This document shows, in pieces, positions 43,270 to 53,414 of a stretch of 64,000 bases of DNA (the stretch's first letter is position 1; each line of letters begins with the position of its first letter). The notes beneath the pieces are model-generated. The model saw only the letters and a program-made list of their open reading frames with translations. It had not been told where the DNA came from and did no database searches. The translations under genes were made by a program, and so were the position numbers. Source of the DNA: Undaria pinnatifida (lineage: Eukaryota > Sar > Phaeophyceae > Laminariales > Alariaceae); assembly GCA_012845835.1 (NCBI GenBank), contig JABAKD010000023.1, positions 18,205,027 through 18,269,026 of the forward strand, read 5' to 3'.

Positions 43270-45640
43270 CGGCATATTATGTAATTCAGTAGGCATGACT
43301 TTCATCCCTGCGTTTTCCGAGCCCCAATCCCATCGGCCGAGATATATGCCCCCGCCCCTCTCCGGCCAACCAGGGGACGTGGCGCGCGCGCCAGGAGTTG
43401 CCCCTCGGGAACTCCCCCAGTCCCGCCACACCGGTTCAGTAAGTTCAGTGACTACCATCTCATCATACTCATTAATAGACAGAGTAGCTGCAGATGCGAC
43501 ATGCTGAATTCAGCGCCACTTGATTATCGAAGGAGCAGAAACCCACCGCACAGCAGAAGCGTTCAGCCGCAAGGGGCAAGGAAGCAGTAAACAACACGAA
43601 AACCGCACCAACACGGCATTCGCTTCCAGTTCGCCGACAAATATCACAACAACAGCTGTTTGCTGCTCTACATACTGCTGTACATTTGTAGCACATGGTG
43701 GTTAGAGTGCTTGATGGGTGGACGGGTTAGTCGGCGGGTGGGTGGGTGGGTGAGTGGGTGGGTGATTAGGTGGGTTAGTCGGGGTCATTGCGTTCATGGG
43801 TGAGTGCTGCTGCTGTTGCTGCTACCTCGAGGTATATGGCTTCCCCTGCTGTGTGATAGCTGACCCGCAACACACGAGGCAGCAGAGAGAGGCAGTTGGA
43901 CGCAGTTTCCGAACAGGCATATAGCGTATGTATATCAGTGTTGGGGGTGGAGGTCGACCTCCAAGTAAAGGGTACTACGCACCCTCTGCTCTTGGCGAGG
44001 AACGCGTAGGACTTCTCGATTGTGGGCATTCAATAGGGGTTTATAGTATTCCCGGTGGTATGTACGTACCGGGTTCGAGGTACTGTATGTTTTAGTCCCG
44101 CTGCACCGGTTCGGCAAGTTCAGTATCATCTCATCATACGCGTCGATAGAGTGGTCGCAGATTCAACTTCCACAATTCACAGCGCAACTTGATTATCGAA
44201 ACAGCAGAAACGCACCGCATAACAGCAGCGTTGAGCAGCAACGAGCAAGGAGGCAACGCGCAACACAACAACCGCACCAACACGACGTACAGTTCCAGCT
44301 CGCCGACAGCAGACCACAACGGCAGCAGCAGCTCAGAGAGGCACCATCACTGGTTTCACCCACGCCCGCCCTCGGCCAATCAGGGCGCGAGGCACGCGCG
44401 GCGGGAGTTGCCCCTCGGGCGAACCCCCCAGCCCCACCGCACCGGTTCAGCAAGTTCAGTGACTATCACCTGTGATGTCATGCCATGTGTACTCATTAAC
44501 AAAGTTATTCAACTAGCCGAAACCAACGCAATATGATTCTCGAAGAATCACAAACGCGCAACAGAAGAAGAAGAGTTCAGCGAGCAAGGAGCAAGGAAGC
44601 AACACACAACACAACAACCGCGCAAACACGTCATCCGTTTCCAGTTCGTTGACAAAAAATACAACGGTTTGCTGCTATACGTACTGCTGTAGAGCTGTAG
44701 TAGCACATGGTCGTTGGGATGTTTGATGGGTGGACGGATTAGTCGGTGGGTGCGTAGGTGGTTAGGTGGGTGGGTTGGAGTCGTTTCATACGTGGCGTGG
44801 GTGAGTCCTTCTTCTGCTGCTGCTGCTGCTGCTGATACCTCGAGGTATCTGCCTGCCTCTGTCGTGTGATACCGGAGAGGCTGTTTTGCGGCATTTTTCA
44901 CCAACCAGGGGGCGAGGCGCGCGCGACGGCAGTTGCGTCGGGCTAACCCCCCAGTCCCGCCGCACCGGTTTCATGTGTTTGCAGTTGGCCGACGAACTGT
45001 TTGCTGCTCTACGTACTACTGTAGAGCTGTAGTAGCACAAGATGATTGGGGCGTTTGATGGGTGGACGGGTTAGTCGGTGGGTGGAGGTCGTTTCATACG
45101 TGGCGTGGATGAGTTCTGCTGCTGCTGCTGCTGCTGATACCTCGAGGTATCTTCCTGCCACTGCCTTGTGATATCTGAGAGGCTGTTCTGCGGCAATTTG
45201 CGCCAATCAGAGGACGAGGCACCCCCGCGGGAGTTGTCCCTTGGGCGAACCCCCCAGTCCCGCCGCATCTGTTCAGCAAGTTTGGGGACTCACCTATGAT
45301 ATGATCTCATGTTTACTCAAGATTCAATTTGCCGAAGTCAGCGCAACTTTATTCTCGAATAATCACGAACCCACCGCACAACAGAAAAAAATCAAGGAGC
45401 AAGGAAGCATCACACAACACACTCGCATCAACACGTCATCTGTTTCCAGTTCGCCGACATAAATGCTTGTTGCTCTACGTACTGCTGTACGACTGTAGTA
45501 GCACAGGGTGGTTGAGGTGTTTTGATGGGTGGACGGGTTAGTCGGTGGGTGGGTAGGTGGTTAAGTGGGCGGGTGGGGGTCGTTTCATACGTGGCGTGAG
45601 TGAGTTCTGCTGCTGCTGATACTTCATGGTATCTCCCTTT
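43270..45640 (+). repeat. R4 tandem repeat block
   Basis: About five truncated units repeat CGCACCGGTTCAGCAAGTTC (near 43432, 44104, 44438, 44960, 45262), CAAGGAAGCA..CACAACAC, CCAGTTCGCCGACA, TACTGCTGTA..TGTAGCACA, GGTGGACGGGTTAGTCGG and CTGCTGATACCTCGAGGTAT. Unit length varies from ~330 to ~670 bp. The only unit with the full left part (GCGTTTTCCGAGCCCCAAT) is the first. An inverted copy lies at 49440-50150. It is rich in GGGT and CTG and non-coding as far as I can tell. Confidence 0.85.
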
Positions 45641-45689
45641 GTCAGTATGTACCGTACCCTATGTGCTGGCATTTTTATAGGTTTTCTTC

Positions 45690-46205
45690 TGCGTGCCACG
45701 GTCCATGGAGACATCAACTTCCGCCGCCCTCGCTCGGCTGATACGCACCGAGACGCGACCGAAATCGAAAGCCCCGACTGCTCTGAGTCGAGGAGATTTG
45801 TACCCTGCAGCGCGGTCGGCCTCGGCAAGGATTTTGCACCCCTGGTCACGGTGTCCGAGGAAGCTCACGAAATGTGGGAAGCTCGGCGGGAATTTCGTTT
45901 TTGGACGGGAATGTAAGGCACATTATGTGTTTTATTATCATGATGTGCCGTATTATTTTACGCACTGGCGAAAATTTGCGCAAGCTTTTTTCCAGGCTGA
46001 GTTTCAGCGCGACAGCGACCCGTCCCTGCAACCTACTCCCTTCCTTCAGCTCGAGCGAGCGTGTCGGTACGCTCGCGCGAAGCTGCTAAGCCCCAGAAGA
46101 CGAGTTTTTCTGGTGCCCGGGACGATGCTCGACGCCGCGCACAATCTCGTGTGCGGGTGCTAAGATGGGGGAGGGATGTACTCGGTTTGTGCATGGCCGT
46201 AGTCG
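45690..46205 (+). repeat. R3 repeat, copy 2
   Basis: It is related to 36430-36950. The plus frame 45693-46163 (156 codons) shares SAALARLI and PAARSASAR with the frame at 36363-36674, but the frames drift relative to each other and no domain is evident. Confidence 0.7.
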
Positions 46206-46800
46206 TATGACAATAGACCCTCGCATCCCTACTCTGCCGGGACGGAGCACATCGGGTTTTCACCAACCAGGCAGACATTGCTTGCACCAAGCGCGAAGCG
46301 CTGTGAGGCGCATGAAGGGTGAACTGCATCCTTCCAAGAACTCGTAAGACGGACTTAGGCACGTTGTGCCTACTTTCTTGCGTATGGATAACAGCGCCAA
46401 TGAGTTATTTCTTTGTTGGTGTGGCCGCTCCAGAGACAGCCATGGGTACTACTATGTAACTGCTTCGTGGGTGCCTTACCATATTCACACTACGTGGTGC
46501 GATCAATCCCCTTGTGCGGAGTTAGGGTTCTCCACCCCGCACAATATGATCTACTAGATGACCATCATGGTGACCGCCAAAAATAAAATAAATACAAACA
46601 TACGCTGGTTGTCTAGCTCACGCAGTCTGGCATGTTTTACAGCGTTATTACAAACCGACGCCAACCCCAGTGTACATTATAATTTTTTAAGGCGTCGGTG
46701 CCATCCAAGGCTAACTATTATATTTATATATTTGGAGGGGGGGGGTGTTCAGTTTGTGCATGGCCGTAGTAGTATGACCATAGACGCTCGCATCCCTATT
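46170..46800 (+). repeat. R2 repeat, copy 4 (inverted) plus a partial copy
   Basis: It starts CATGGCCGTAGTCGTATGAC and runs through GAACTGCATCCTTCCAAGAA and GTGGCCGCTCCAGAGACAGC to GGCGTCGGTGCCATCC at ~46695. A second R2 start begins at ~46752. The plus frame 46366-46557 carries SANELFLCWCGRSRDS and TASWVPYHIHTTWC, the same conserved peptide as copies 1 and 3. Confidence 0.8.
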
Positions 46801-46829
46801 TTAGGGGGGTCGGGTTATTTGGTCGGGTA

Positions 46830-47230
46830 TCGTGTATGCTTGTCCTGGCCCTTCGGGGCGGCCCTGCGCCGGGCTCGATCGTGCCGGCAGAATATTTGAT
46901 GCGCGGGGAAAATCGGCGCTCGTTGCTCATTGGGCATATGCGTGCGAGCGGCGGGTTGTTTAGTTTGCGAGCGCGCTGAAACGTTTGTTTGAAAAACTGT
47001 CTTGGGCACACAGTGCGGTGGGTCCCGGGTCGGCCCGGCGAAAATGACGATATTTTTTGGCTTCGAGAGCGCGCCGCGCGGGCCACGGGGCGAGGGCGAG
47101 GGTGAGGCCCCGGGCCCCAGGGGCGCGCCCCCGCAGCCTAAGGCCGTCGGCCGGGGTGAGCGGCGCCGAGATCGTCGCGGCGGGGCTGGCGCGAAAACTC
47201 CCCGCCGGTCACCAAAAACGCGACCCTACT
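46830..47230 (+). other. Isolated GC-rich segment
   Basis: 47040-47200 is markedly GC-rich (GCGCCGCGCGGGCCACGGGG, GCCCCGGGCCCCAGGGGCGC) in a region otherwise near 45-50% GC. The edges are abrupt: it begins after an R2 fragment and ends at AACGCGACCCTACTAGG. Frames (47002-47232) give a Gly/Arg/Pro-rich peptide with no family likeness. It could be foreign or part of an unrecognised element. Confidence 0.5.
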
Positions 47231-47645
47231 AGGTTGTATATACAAGGCACACTAAAGAAAGGCAGTGCGAAGCAGTGGGAAATTTTAATTGAAGAAATGG
47301 GAAAGCAAGCAACCCGAATGAGAACATTGGTCATGATGGGGAAGGGCAAATAGTAAGGATGGGGCAGAGATGTTGACAATCGTACAAAAAACGAGATGAA
47401 GACGTTGAACGATAGGCATATCTATGCCTCGAGGTTAGGTGTTAAGTAATCCCTAACGGACGAACAAGGCCTTTCGATGTTTAAAACTTTTGGGCGAAAA
47501 TATACCCCGACGTCTAAAACTTGAAATATTGATGTCTTCAAAATGTCTAGAAAGAGAAAAAGAGGAAGGACGAAACTAGTTGGAAATAGGCTAGTATATA
47601 TTTTCACTAATCCAGACACAGATGGCAAGAAAAGGGTTTATCTCA
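47231..47645 (+). pseudogene. Unrecognised decayed coding-like segment
   Basis: The frame continuing to 47353 reads GTLKKGSAKQWEILIEEMGK then QATRMRTLVMMGKGK. After it, frame changes give GAEMLTIVQKTR and MSRKRKRGRTKLVGN. The residue mix is protein-like and purine-rich codon use resembles the LINE fragments nearby. I cannot name a family. Confidence 0.3.
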
Positions 47646-48646
47646 TGAGCTGCTCATGATTGGGTAGAAACTTCGAGAATGCCCTGACATGCTCTCGCTC
47701 GATGGTGCGCAGACGGCCAGAAATGGCGAGTGCTTCGTACTCCAGACTCATCTCTTACATTGATTATATCTCGCGGGCGTCTACCGCCTTCGGTGTGCCT
47801 CAGCCTGGCAGTCAGTACAGCAGCACAGCAGAACTGGCCCTCAACCCGGTTCAATTTTCAACCCTCGAAATGTAGTAGGCATTCGCGCAGGAGGCAGGAG
47901 GGTCGTACACTGTTGCAGCTCAGCACATGCGCTACGTCGGGCACAAAGCATTTTTTTGTATCGAAAAGTTCGAGCCTCAGGACGACAGAGCAGGAGCGAG
48001 CGCGCGACAAAAGATCTCGAAGTCCCAGCTCTCTGACCGCAGAGCGCGCGGGGATAGGAATGTCGTGAGCGCTCTCCACGGGCTTTAGTTGTGCTGTGGT
48101 TGGGTTGGCTGTTGGGGTGCTTCTGGTTTGTTTGCCGTGCTGTGTTGTTTTTGTTTTGTGGTGTGCTGTGTGTGCTTGCTCGGTGCACAGGCTCGTTGTT
48201 TGCTGGATGCTCGGCGAAAACGAGGACGCTTTTTCAAGTAGTAATGCGTAGGGGCACCCCGCTCGACCACGAGATCGGAATGCCTCTGACCGCCGTCAAC
48301 GTTGCTGGTGTTGTACACGTAGGTTTATTGCTTCGAGTTCGTGATACAGCAAGCGGCTTGCTGTAGCTGGGTTGATCGTTGCAATTACGGCGAGCTGTGT
48401 GCTGTGGTGCTGCTGGTTCTTTGTTGGTGTTGCCTCGTGCGTGTGTCGTCTGAATTACTGTCTGCTGAAAATACTACTGGTCGGAAACTAGCTCCCAATA
48501 TGCGCTTGGGCAAAAAGGTGCCTAAGTGCATATTTTGGGATAATCCACGTCTCACCGTGGTCTGCCGTGGTCGTTGGGTCGAAAAAAGGGGCCTACTCTT
48601 AATCGTATTTTTTTCAAGTTTAAAAGACAAATGGGCTTAATTCTGT
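47646..48646. other. Unassigned region
   Basis: No gene is recognised. It contains a GTGTGCTG/TTTGTTTTG-rich stretch (48080-48200). Frames below 116 codons overlap on both strands. Confidence 0.35.
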
Positions 48647-49012
48647 TTAGATCCTAATACAAGCGCAAAAATCGGTGCGCTTCGCCCGCCTTATTTCCCC
48701 CTTTTTCTTTTTGGGCTGCGCCAAGCGAAGGTCATAGCTGGTATCCACGGACACCTTCGCATTCATGGTGGTATTGTATAAAAAATCGCCGCTTTGGTCC
48801 CAGACTCGTTGGAGCACTAGAGGTACCCGGTAGGTGTGAAAGGCGTGCTGTCGCTGTGGTGCTTGTCTGCGCCGCTGCCGTTTGGGCCGTTTACCGATCA
48901 ACGGAAGCGCGGCTTTTGTGTGTGGGTGCGCTATTGTCAAGTATAGACACGCCCGACAATCAAGCAGCATCCGTTTCAACTGGACTGGTAGAAATGATCG
49001 CGGCATGAACAT
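48647..49012 (-). CDS. Hypothetical basic frame, 121 codons
   Basis: The translation has a very basic stretch (GKRPKRQRRRQAPQRQ, residues ~40-56), then VPLVLQRVWDQSGDFLYNTT and a lysine-rich tail (QPKKKKGEIRRAKR). The residue mix is plausible for a nucleic-acid-binding or transposon-derived protein. No zinc-finger spacing or catalytic motif is complete. The immediately upstream frame contains CSCRDHFY, which could be part of a Cys-rich motif broken by a shift. Function is unknown. Confidence 0.3.
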   Translation of the reverse strand: MFMPRSFLPVQLKRMLLDCRACLYLTIAHPHTKAALPLIGKRPKRQRRRQAPQRQHAFHTYRVPLVLQRVWDQSGDFLYNTTMNAKVSVDTSYDLRLAQPKKKKGEIRRAKRTDFCACIRI

Positions 49013-49045
49013 CGTAGCATAAGTTGTGGATTACTAGCTGCCTTT

Positions 49046-50287
49046 TCACTTTTTTTCAACACCACAGAAAGTGGTCTGGGCGAAGAATGAACGGAAACGG
49101 ACCACAACGCCGTAGTAAAACTTCGCCGAGGGTGCTTTGTTTTGGTCGTGGGCGTTATAATCGCAGGTACGTGTATCTTCAGCATGCAGCAGTAGGTACG
49201 GGTACCGGTTTGTGGGTGGGTTGTGGATCGGTGGATGAGTGGTCATGGGTGGTTTAAATTTACACGTTATTGTACTCCGCTGGAGGTACAGCGTACCCAT
49301 GATTGTGATTGTATTTTCAAGACAATTTCGAGGACGGACCAAACGCCCCTGTGTGCTGGTGTCCGTATCAGCTGGTAAGTACTGCTGTTCTGCTGTAGCA
49401 CCTATTGGTTGGATTTTTTGGTGGTAGGATGGGTTGGTTGGTTGGCGGGTGGTTGGTTGGGTAGGTGGGTGGTTGGTTGGGTAGGTGGGTGGCGGTCGTT
49501 TCGTGCGTGGGTGAGTGCGTTCGTGCCTGTAGGAGGTAGAGCTGTGTTTTTTATTTAATACAACAACAGTATTTGTTCTCTCCGCTATATAACCGGCCTG
49601 CTCTGGCGAAATTGGAGCACGAAACAACGCATCCGTTTGCTGCTGTATTGATGTTGGTTGGTGGGTGTATAGCTTGGTCGGTGGCTGTACTGCTGTAGCA
49701 TGGTAGAATTCGTTGGTTGGTGGGTGTATGGCTTGGTCGGTGGGTGGGTGTGCCATGCGGTACGTAGGTGGTGTTTTGTCGTCGAACTGGAAGCGGATGT
49801 CATGTTGGTGCGTTCGTTGTGTTCTGTGTTGCTTCCTTTCTTTGCAGCCGAACGCTGATGATGTGCGGTGGGTTTGTTGTGCTTTTCGATAATCAGGAAG
49901 TTCTGCATCCACTCTATTAATGAGTATGATGAGATGATAATCACTGAATCTGCTAAACCGGTGCGGCGGGACTGGGGGGTACCCCCGATGGGAGCCTCCC
50001 GCCGCGCGTGCCTCGCCCTCTGATTGGCCTAAGAGGGGCGAGGGGGGATCCCTCGGCCAATGGGGTTGGGGCTCGGAAAACGCAGGGATAAGCCATATGC
50101 CTATTGTATTATATAGACCTATCGTCAACCTTAACATGTCTGATAGAGTACAAAAGCCAGAGCGAGGATGGATTAATCTGCGTTCCCCTTGCCTCCTCGG
50201 TAAGGTATGCTGCAAGGCATGCTCTAGTAGGCTTGTCGCGAGTGGGAGGGGTCTTTCTGGCGGGTGTAAGACCGGACTCACCTTCAA
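49046..50287 (-). CDS. 413-codon Pro/Thr/His-rich frame, probably repeat-derived
   Basis: This is the longest open frame in the window. It overlaps the inverted R4 repeat (49440-50150), and its middle is a run of HPPTxxxxHPPTN-type peptides from the ACCCACCC-rich strand. The N-terminal third parallels frames in R4 at 43.3-43.6 kb (AEAHRTAEAF-like). There is no domain or signal peptide. Length alone is notable, but the low-complexity, stop-poor strand is a sufficient explanation. Confidence 0.2.
   Translation of the reverse strand: MKVSPVLHPPERPLPLATSLLEHALQHTLPRRQGERRLIHPRSGFCTLSDMLRLTIGLYNTIGIWLIPAFSEPQPHWPRDPPSPLLGQSEGEARAAGGSHRGYPPVPPHRFSRFSDYHLIILINRVDAELPDYRKAQQTHRTSSAFGCKERKQHRTQRTHQHDIRFQFDDKTPPTYRMAHPPTDQAIHPPTNEFYHATAVQPPTKLYTHQPTSIQQQTDALFRAPISPEQAGYIAERTNTVVVLNKKHSSTSYRHERTHPRTKRPPPTYPTNHPPTQPTTRQPTNPSYHQKIQPIGATAEQQYLPADTDTSTQGRLVRPRNCLENTITIMGTLYLQRSTITCKFKPPMTTHPPIHNPPTNRYPYLLLHAEDTRTCDYNAHDQNKAPSAKFYYGVVVRFRSFFAQTTFCGVEKK
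49440..50150 (-). repeat. R4 repeat, inverted copy
   Basis: In reverse it starts TATCCCTGCGTTTTCCGAGC, then GGCCAATCAGAGGGCGAGGC, CCCCCAGTCCCGCCGCACCG and CATCTCATCATACTCATTAA, as in 43290-43480. The GGTTGGTTGGGTAGGTGGGT tract is expanded here. Confidence 0.8.
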
Positions 50288-50289
50288 GG

Positions 50290-51184
50290 AGTGATACTTT
50301 CTTGCTGCTGCGTGTGGCCCCGAGGCTTAGGTGTGGCGGTAGAGTTGGGTCGTACGTGGTGCGTTAGGCATGGTCACCTACGATTCGCACGTCTTGTTAG
50401 GCAGCAGTGGCGGAGCAATGCGTAATCGGGATGCTCGTGCGCGGAGGCAGACGCCACCACGAGCCACACTACGGCGCAGTGTCGGTTTGCGTGGGGGAAC
50501 TGCGCCGACAGGAGAGTGGATTCGACGAAAGAGGAGGGCGACTGAGCGTCGATGGGCGGGGAAGAGACGGATTGCACTCCTTGAACGGCAATTTTTGTGT
50601 TTCAGATCAGCACCGCAAGCTGCGAGGAGCATTTTGTTTTGGGGGACGGGGGAGAACGGGAACCGACTGGAATTGAGTGTCAACGAGAGTAAGTGCGAAG
50701 GAGCGGGCTGAATGAGCTAAGGCGATGACGCGGCCATGGAGAACCACAGCAGGAGGATGGCACACGGAGAACCATGACCCGCACGCACACCATCATCACG
50801 AGAGCAGCGGTCGTCTTTTTTTCACGGATTTTTTTACGAGTCAGTAGCACAAAATGTTATTTACGACACTGATTTTTGTAGAGTGGGTAGAGTTGTATAC
50901 CCTTCGTGGGGAACGCCCCCCCGCAATTTTCAGGCTCGGGCGTCGTAGCTGCGCTGGAACATGTCAGATAACTCGGGAAGACGGGGCGATTATTGATACT
51001 TGTATGGTGGACGAATTTTATTTCTTTGAATTTTCGGATCTTCCGAGGGCTCCAGCACCTTTGTGTTGCCACGGACTCTAGATTTTTGACAAGTGTTAAT
51101 GTGAGACAACAAGAACAACAAGAACAACAACACGATGCACACCGAAAAAAGGGGAGAAACTTTTATTGTTGATTTTTTTGCTGT
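50290..51184. other. Unassigned region
   Basis: Frames at 50370-50711 (Arg-rich, 113 codons) and 50854-51081 (75 codons) have no family likeness. ACAACAAGAACAACAAGAAC (~51105) is a short microsatellite. Confidence 0.4.
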
Positions 51185-51975
51185 GAAGAATGGATGGAGC
51201 CAAGAAACAGAAGTTTAGGTATGTGCAGCTGACGCTGGAACTTCGGACCACTACCTATGGACAAAGAGTCAGCAAACTAGAGTTATCAAAAGTAGAAGTG
51301 GTTGGAAACTGTACAGATTGAGAGGTCCTGGCTACGGTAAGGCGGTCACTTTTGTGGCCTTTTTTGTAGTGACTTGGGGTCGCTTGCGCGAGTTACCCCC
51401 CTGGTTCTTTGCGTGCGATCTTGAGCTTTCATGCTTATTTATTTTTTTGGCGATATCAATCCGGAAAGGGATGGTAAGCTACGCTGCGTCTAATTAATCG
51501 CCGTCGTTTTGTCTATGAGGTACGCAGTCAATTTTGATAATAGCTCAAACCCGGTAGTGAAAGTAGGGGTACACCCTCTACCGTAGCCTTGGTCGATAAC
51601 AGGTAAACTTGCCATTAAAATAAGCCAGCATGAGTTCCAGGAGAAGATGACGAAAAGCGTAGAGCATTTTTCGGCTCTTGGTAACCATACGTACAACAAA
51701 GAACGACGTGGAAAGGGATAGTGTAGGAGCGCATACAAGAATGGGGGCGATTGGTCAAGGCCACAGCAAGTAAAATCATACGGAAGATGTGGGTGGTATT
51801 GAATAGAGCTATAAATGGTGGGGCAACGAAGTCAAAGAGGCTATACGCGTAACGAGAGAAGCGTGCGCAAAGCGTGCATCTAGTAAAACTACAGCACGAT
51901 GGGAGAATTATGCTACAGCTAGAATATATGTAAAAGAGGTCGTAGAGAAAAAGGGAATACGGACAGACATCAGGC
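51185..51975 (+). pseudogene. Non-LTR retrotransposon, endonuclease end and EN-RT linker
   Basis: The first part (to ~51340) reads CAADAGTSDHYLWTKSQQTR then VIKSRSGWKLYRLRG. The SDH triad is the conserved catalytic end of APE-type endonucleases. After ~245 bases of unrelated sequence it resumes with QHEFQEKMTKSVEHFSALGN, then (frame change) RIQEWGRLVKATASKIIRKM and (shift) WWGNEVKEAIRVTREACAKR, ending VKEVVEKKGI. WWN.EVKEAI is typical of the linker before the RT. The RT itself is missing: an R2 copy starts directly at 51990. TAAGG at the left edge of the 245-base gap looks like a splice donor, but no acceptor stands out. Confidence 0.82.
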
Positions 51976-51989
51976 AGGGAACCAATGAA

Positions 51990-52405
51990 TACCCCCCCCC
52001 CCCCCCCCCTCTTCCTCCGCGCTGCTGCCCAACTTCACACAAGGGGAATGAACGCATAACGTTGTGTGAATATGGTAAGGCACCCACGAAGCAGTTACAT
52101 AGTAATACCCATTGCTGTCTCTGGAGCGGTCACACCAACAAAGAAATAACTCATTGGCGCTGTCATCCATACGCAAGAAAGTAGGCACAAGGTGCCCAAG
52201 TCCGTCTTACGAGCGGTACTTGGAAGGGTGCAGTTCACCCTTCATGCGACTCGCCGGACACCTCACGGCGCTTCGCGCTTAGTGCAAGCAATATCTTCGT
52301 GGCTGGTGAAAACCCGACGTGCTCCGTCCCGGCCGAGTAGAGATGCGAGGGCCTATGGTCGTACGACTACGGCCATGCACAAACTGAGTACACCCCCACC
52401 CCCTC
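51990..52405 (-). repeat. R2 repeat, copy 5
   Basis: It begins after a C homopolymer (51991-52009), lacks the left third, and keeps ANELFLCWCDRSRDSNGYYY on the minus strand (52188-51970 frame). Confidence 0.8.
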
Positions 52406-52660
52406 CAGTGGCGCTGTCATCCATAAGCAAGAAAGTAGGCACATGACGCCCAGGTCCGTCTTACGAGCGGTCCTTGTAACGTTTCAGTTCACCTTTCATG
52501 CGACTTGCCGACCACCTCACGGCGCTTCGCGCTTGGTGCAAGCAATGTCCGCCTGGTTGGTGAAAACTCGACGTGCTCCGTCCCGGCGTAGTAGGGATGC
52601 GAGTGTTCGTGGTCATACGACTACGGCCTTGCACAAACTGAGTACACTCCCTCCCCCCTT
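52406..52660 (-). repeat. R2 repeat, copy 6 (right part only)
   Basis: It runs from GTGGCGCTGTCATCCATAAG to GCACAAACTGAGTACACTCC and is a tandem partial duplicate of the copy before it. Confidence 0.8.
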
Positions 52661-52679
52661 TCCTCCACGCTGCTGTTGT

Positions 52680-53165
52680 TCCTGCTGGGATTGGCGTCGA
52701 TTGACGTCGAGGCTGTAACACACGCATCTCCCAACGTCATCTAGACCATCAGGTTGCCGTCTTTTTTTTATGGCGGTAACCGAAATGGTGGTCGAATCAG
52801 ATCGTATTTTGCGTGAAGAACTTTAACTCTGCGCAAGGGGATGGTATCACCAAGTCTGTATTGGCGTATTGTAATGTACCCACGAGGCAGTATACCCATT
52901 GCTGTCTCTGAATGTGGCCACACCAGAAAGCCGGTAAACTAAATCGTGTCATCCATTTGCAACAAAGTGCACACAAGGTGCCGAAGTCCGCCTCACAAGT
53001 GGTTCTTAGTAGGATACGTGACGCCGAACACCTCACGGCGGTTCACGCTCGGTGCACGCGGTGTCTTCCTGGTCGTTGAAAACCCGACGTGCTCCACCCC
53101 GGCATTGTTGCGATGCGAGGGTCTATAATCGTACGACTACGGCCATGCATGAAATGAGTACCCCC
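52680..53165 (-). repeat. R2 repeat, copy 7
   Basis: A fuller but more diverged copy, ending CATGCATGAAATGAGTACCC and a C tract at 53161. It directly precedes the ankyrin exon at 53222. Confidence 0.8.
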
Positions 53166-53221
53166 CCACTCCCCCCTCTTCATTTTGGCGTATCGATACC
53201 GTTGTGTGGTCATGTCGTCAG

Positions 53222-53414
53222 GGGTCATCTGAATGTGGTTTGTTGGCTGGTGAGAACGGCGGGGGCGGAGCCTGACCGACCCAACAACGATGGCTGCACG
53301 CCTCTTCTATTCGCGTGTGAGCGGGGTCATGTGGGCGTGGCGCAGTGGCTCGTCCGTGAGGGTGGGGCTAAGGTGACGTGGGTGTGGTGGTTATTGTATT
53401 ATGTTTACATGTGA
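53222..53414 (+). CDS. Ankyrin-repeat exon (partial gene)
   Basis: The segment reads GHLNVVCWLVRTAGAEPDRP, then NNDGCTPLLFACERGHVGVA and QWLVREGGAK. That is the second half of one ankyrin unit and most of the next. CATGTCGTCAG (53211-53221) is a suitable acceptor. Coding starts with one base that completes a split codon. AAGGTGACG at 53370 is a possible donor; otherwise the frame continues into a hydrophobic tail and stops at 53414. The frame is open upstream into R2, but the ankyrin match begins only at the acceptor. R2 copy 7 would then be intronic. Confidence 0.65.

Noticed and set aside
53052-53221. Upstream extension of the ankyrin frame into R2
   Set aside because: The sequence is repeat-derived, the ankyrin match begins exactly after a splice acceptor, and other R2 copies have no ankyrin sequence attached in frame.
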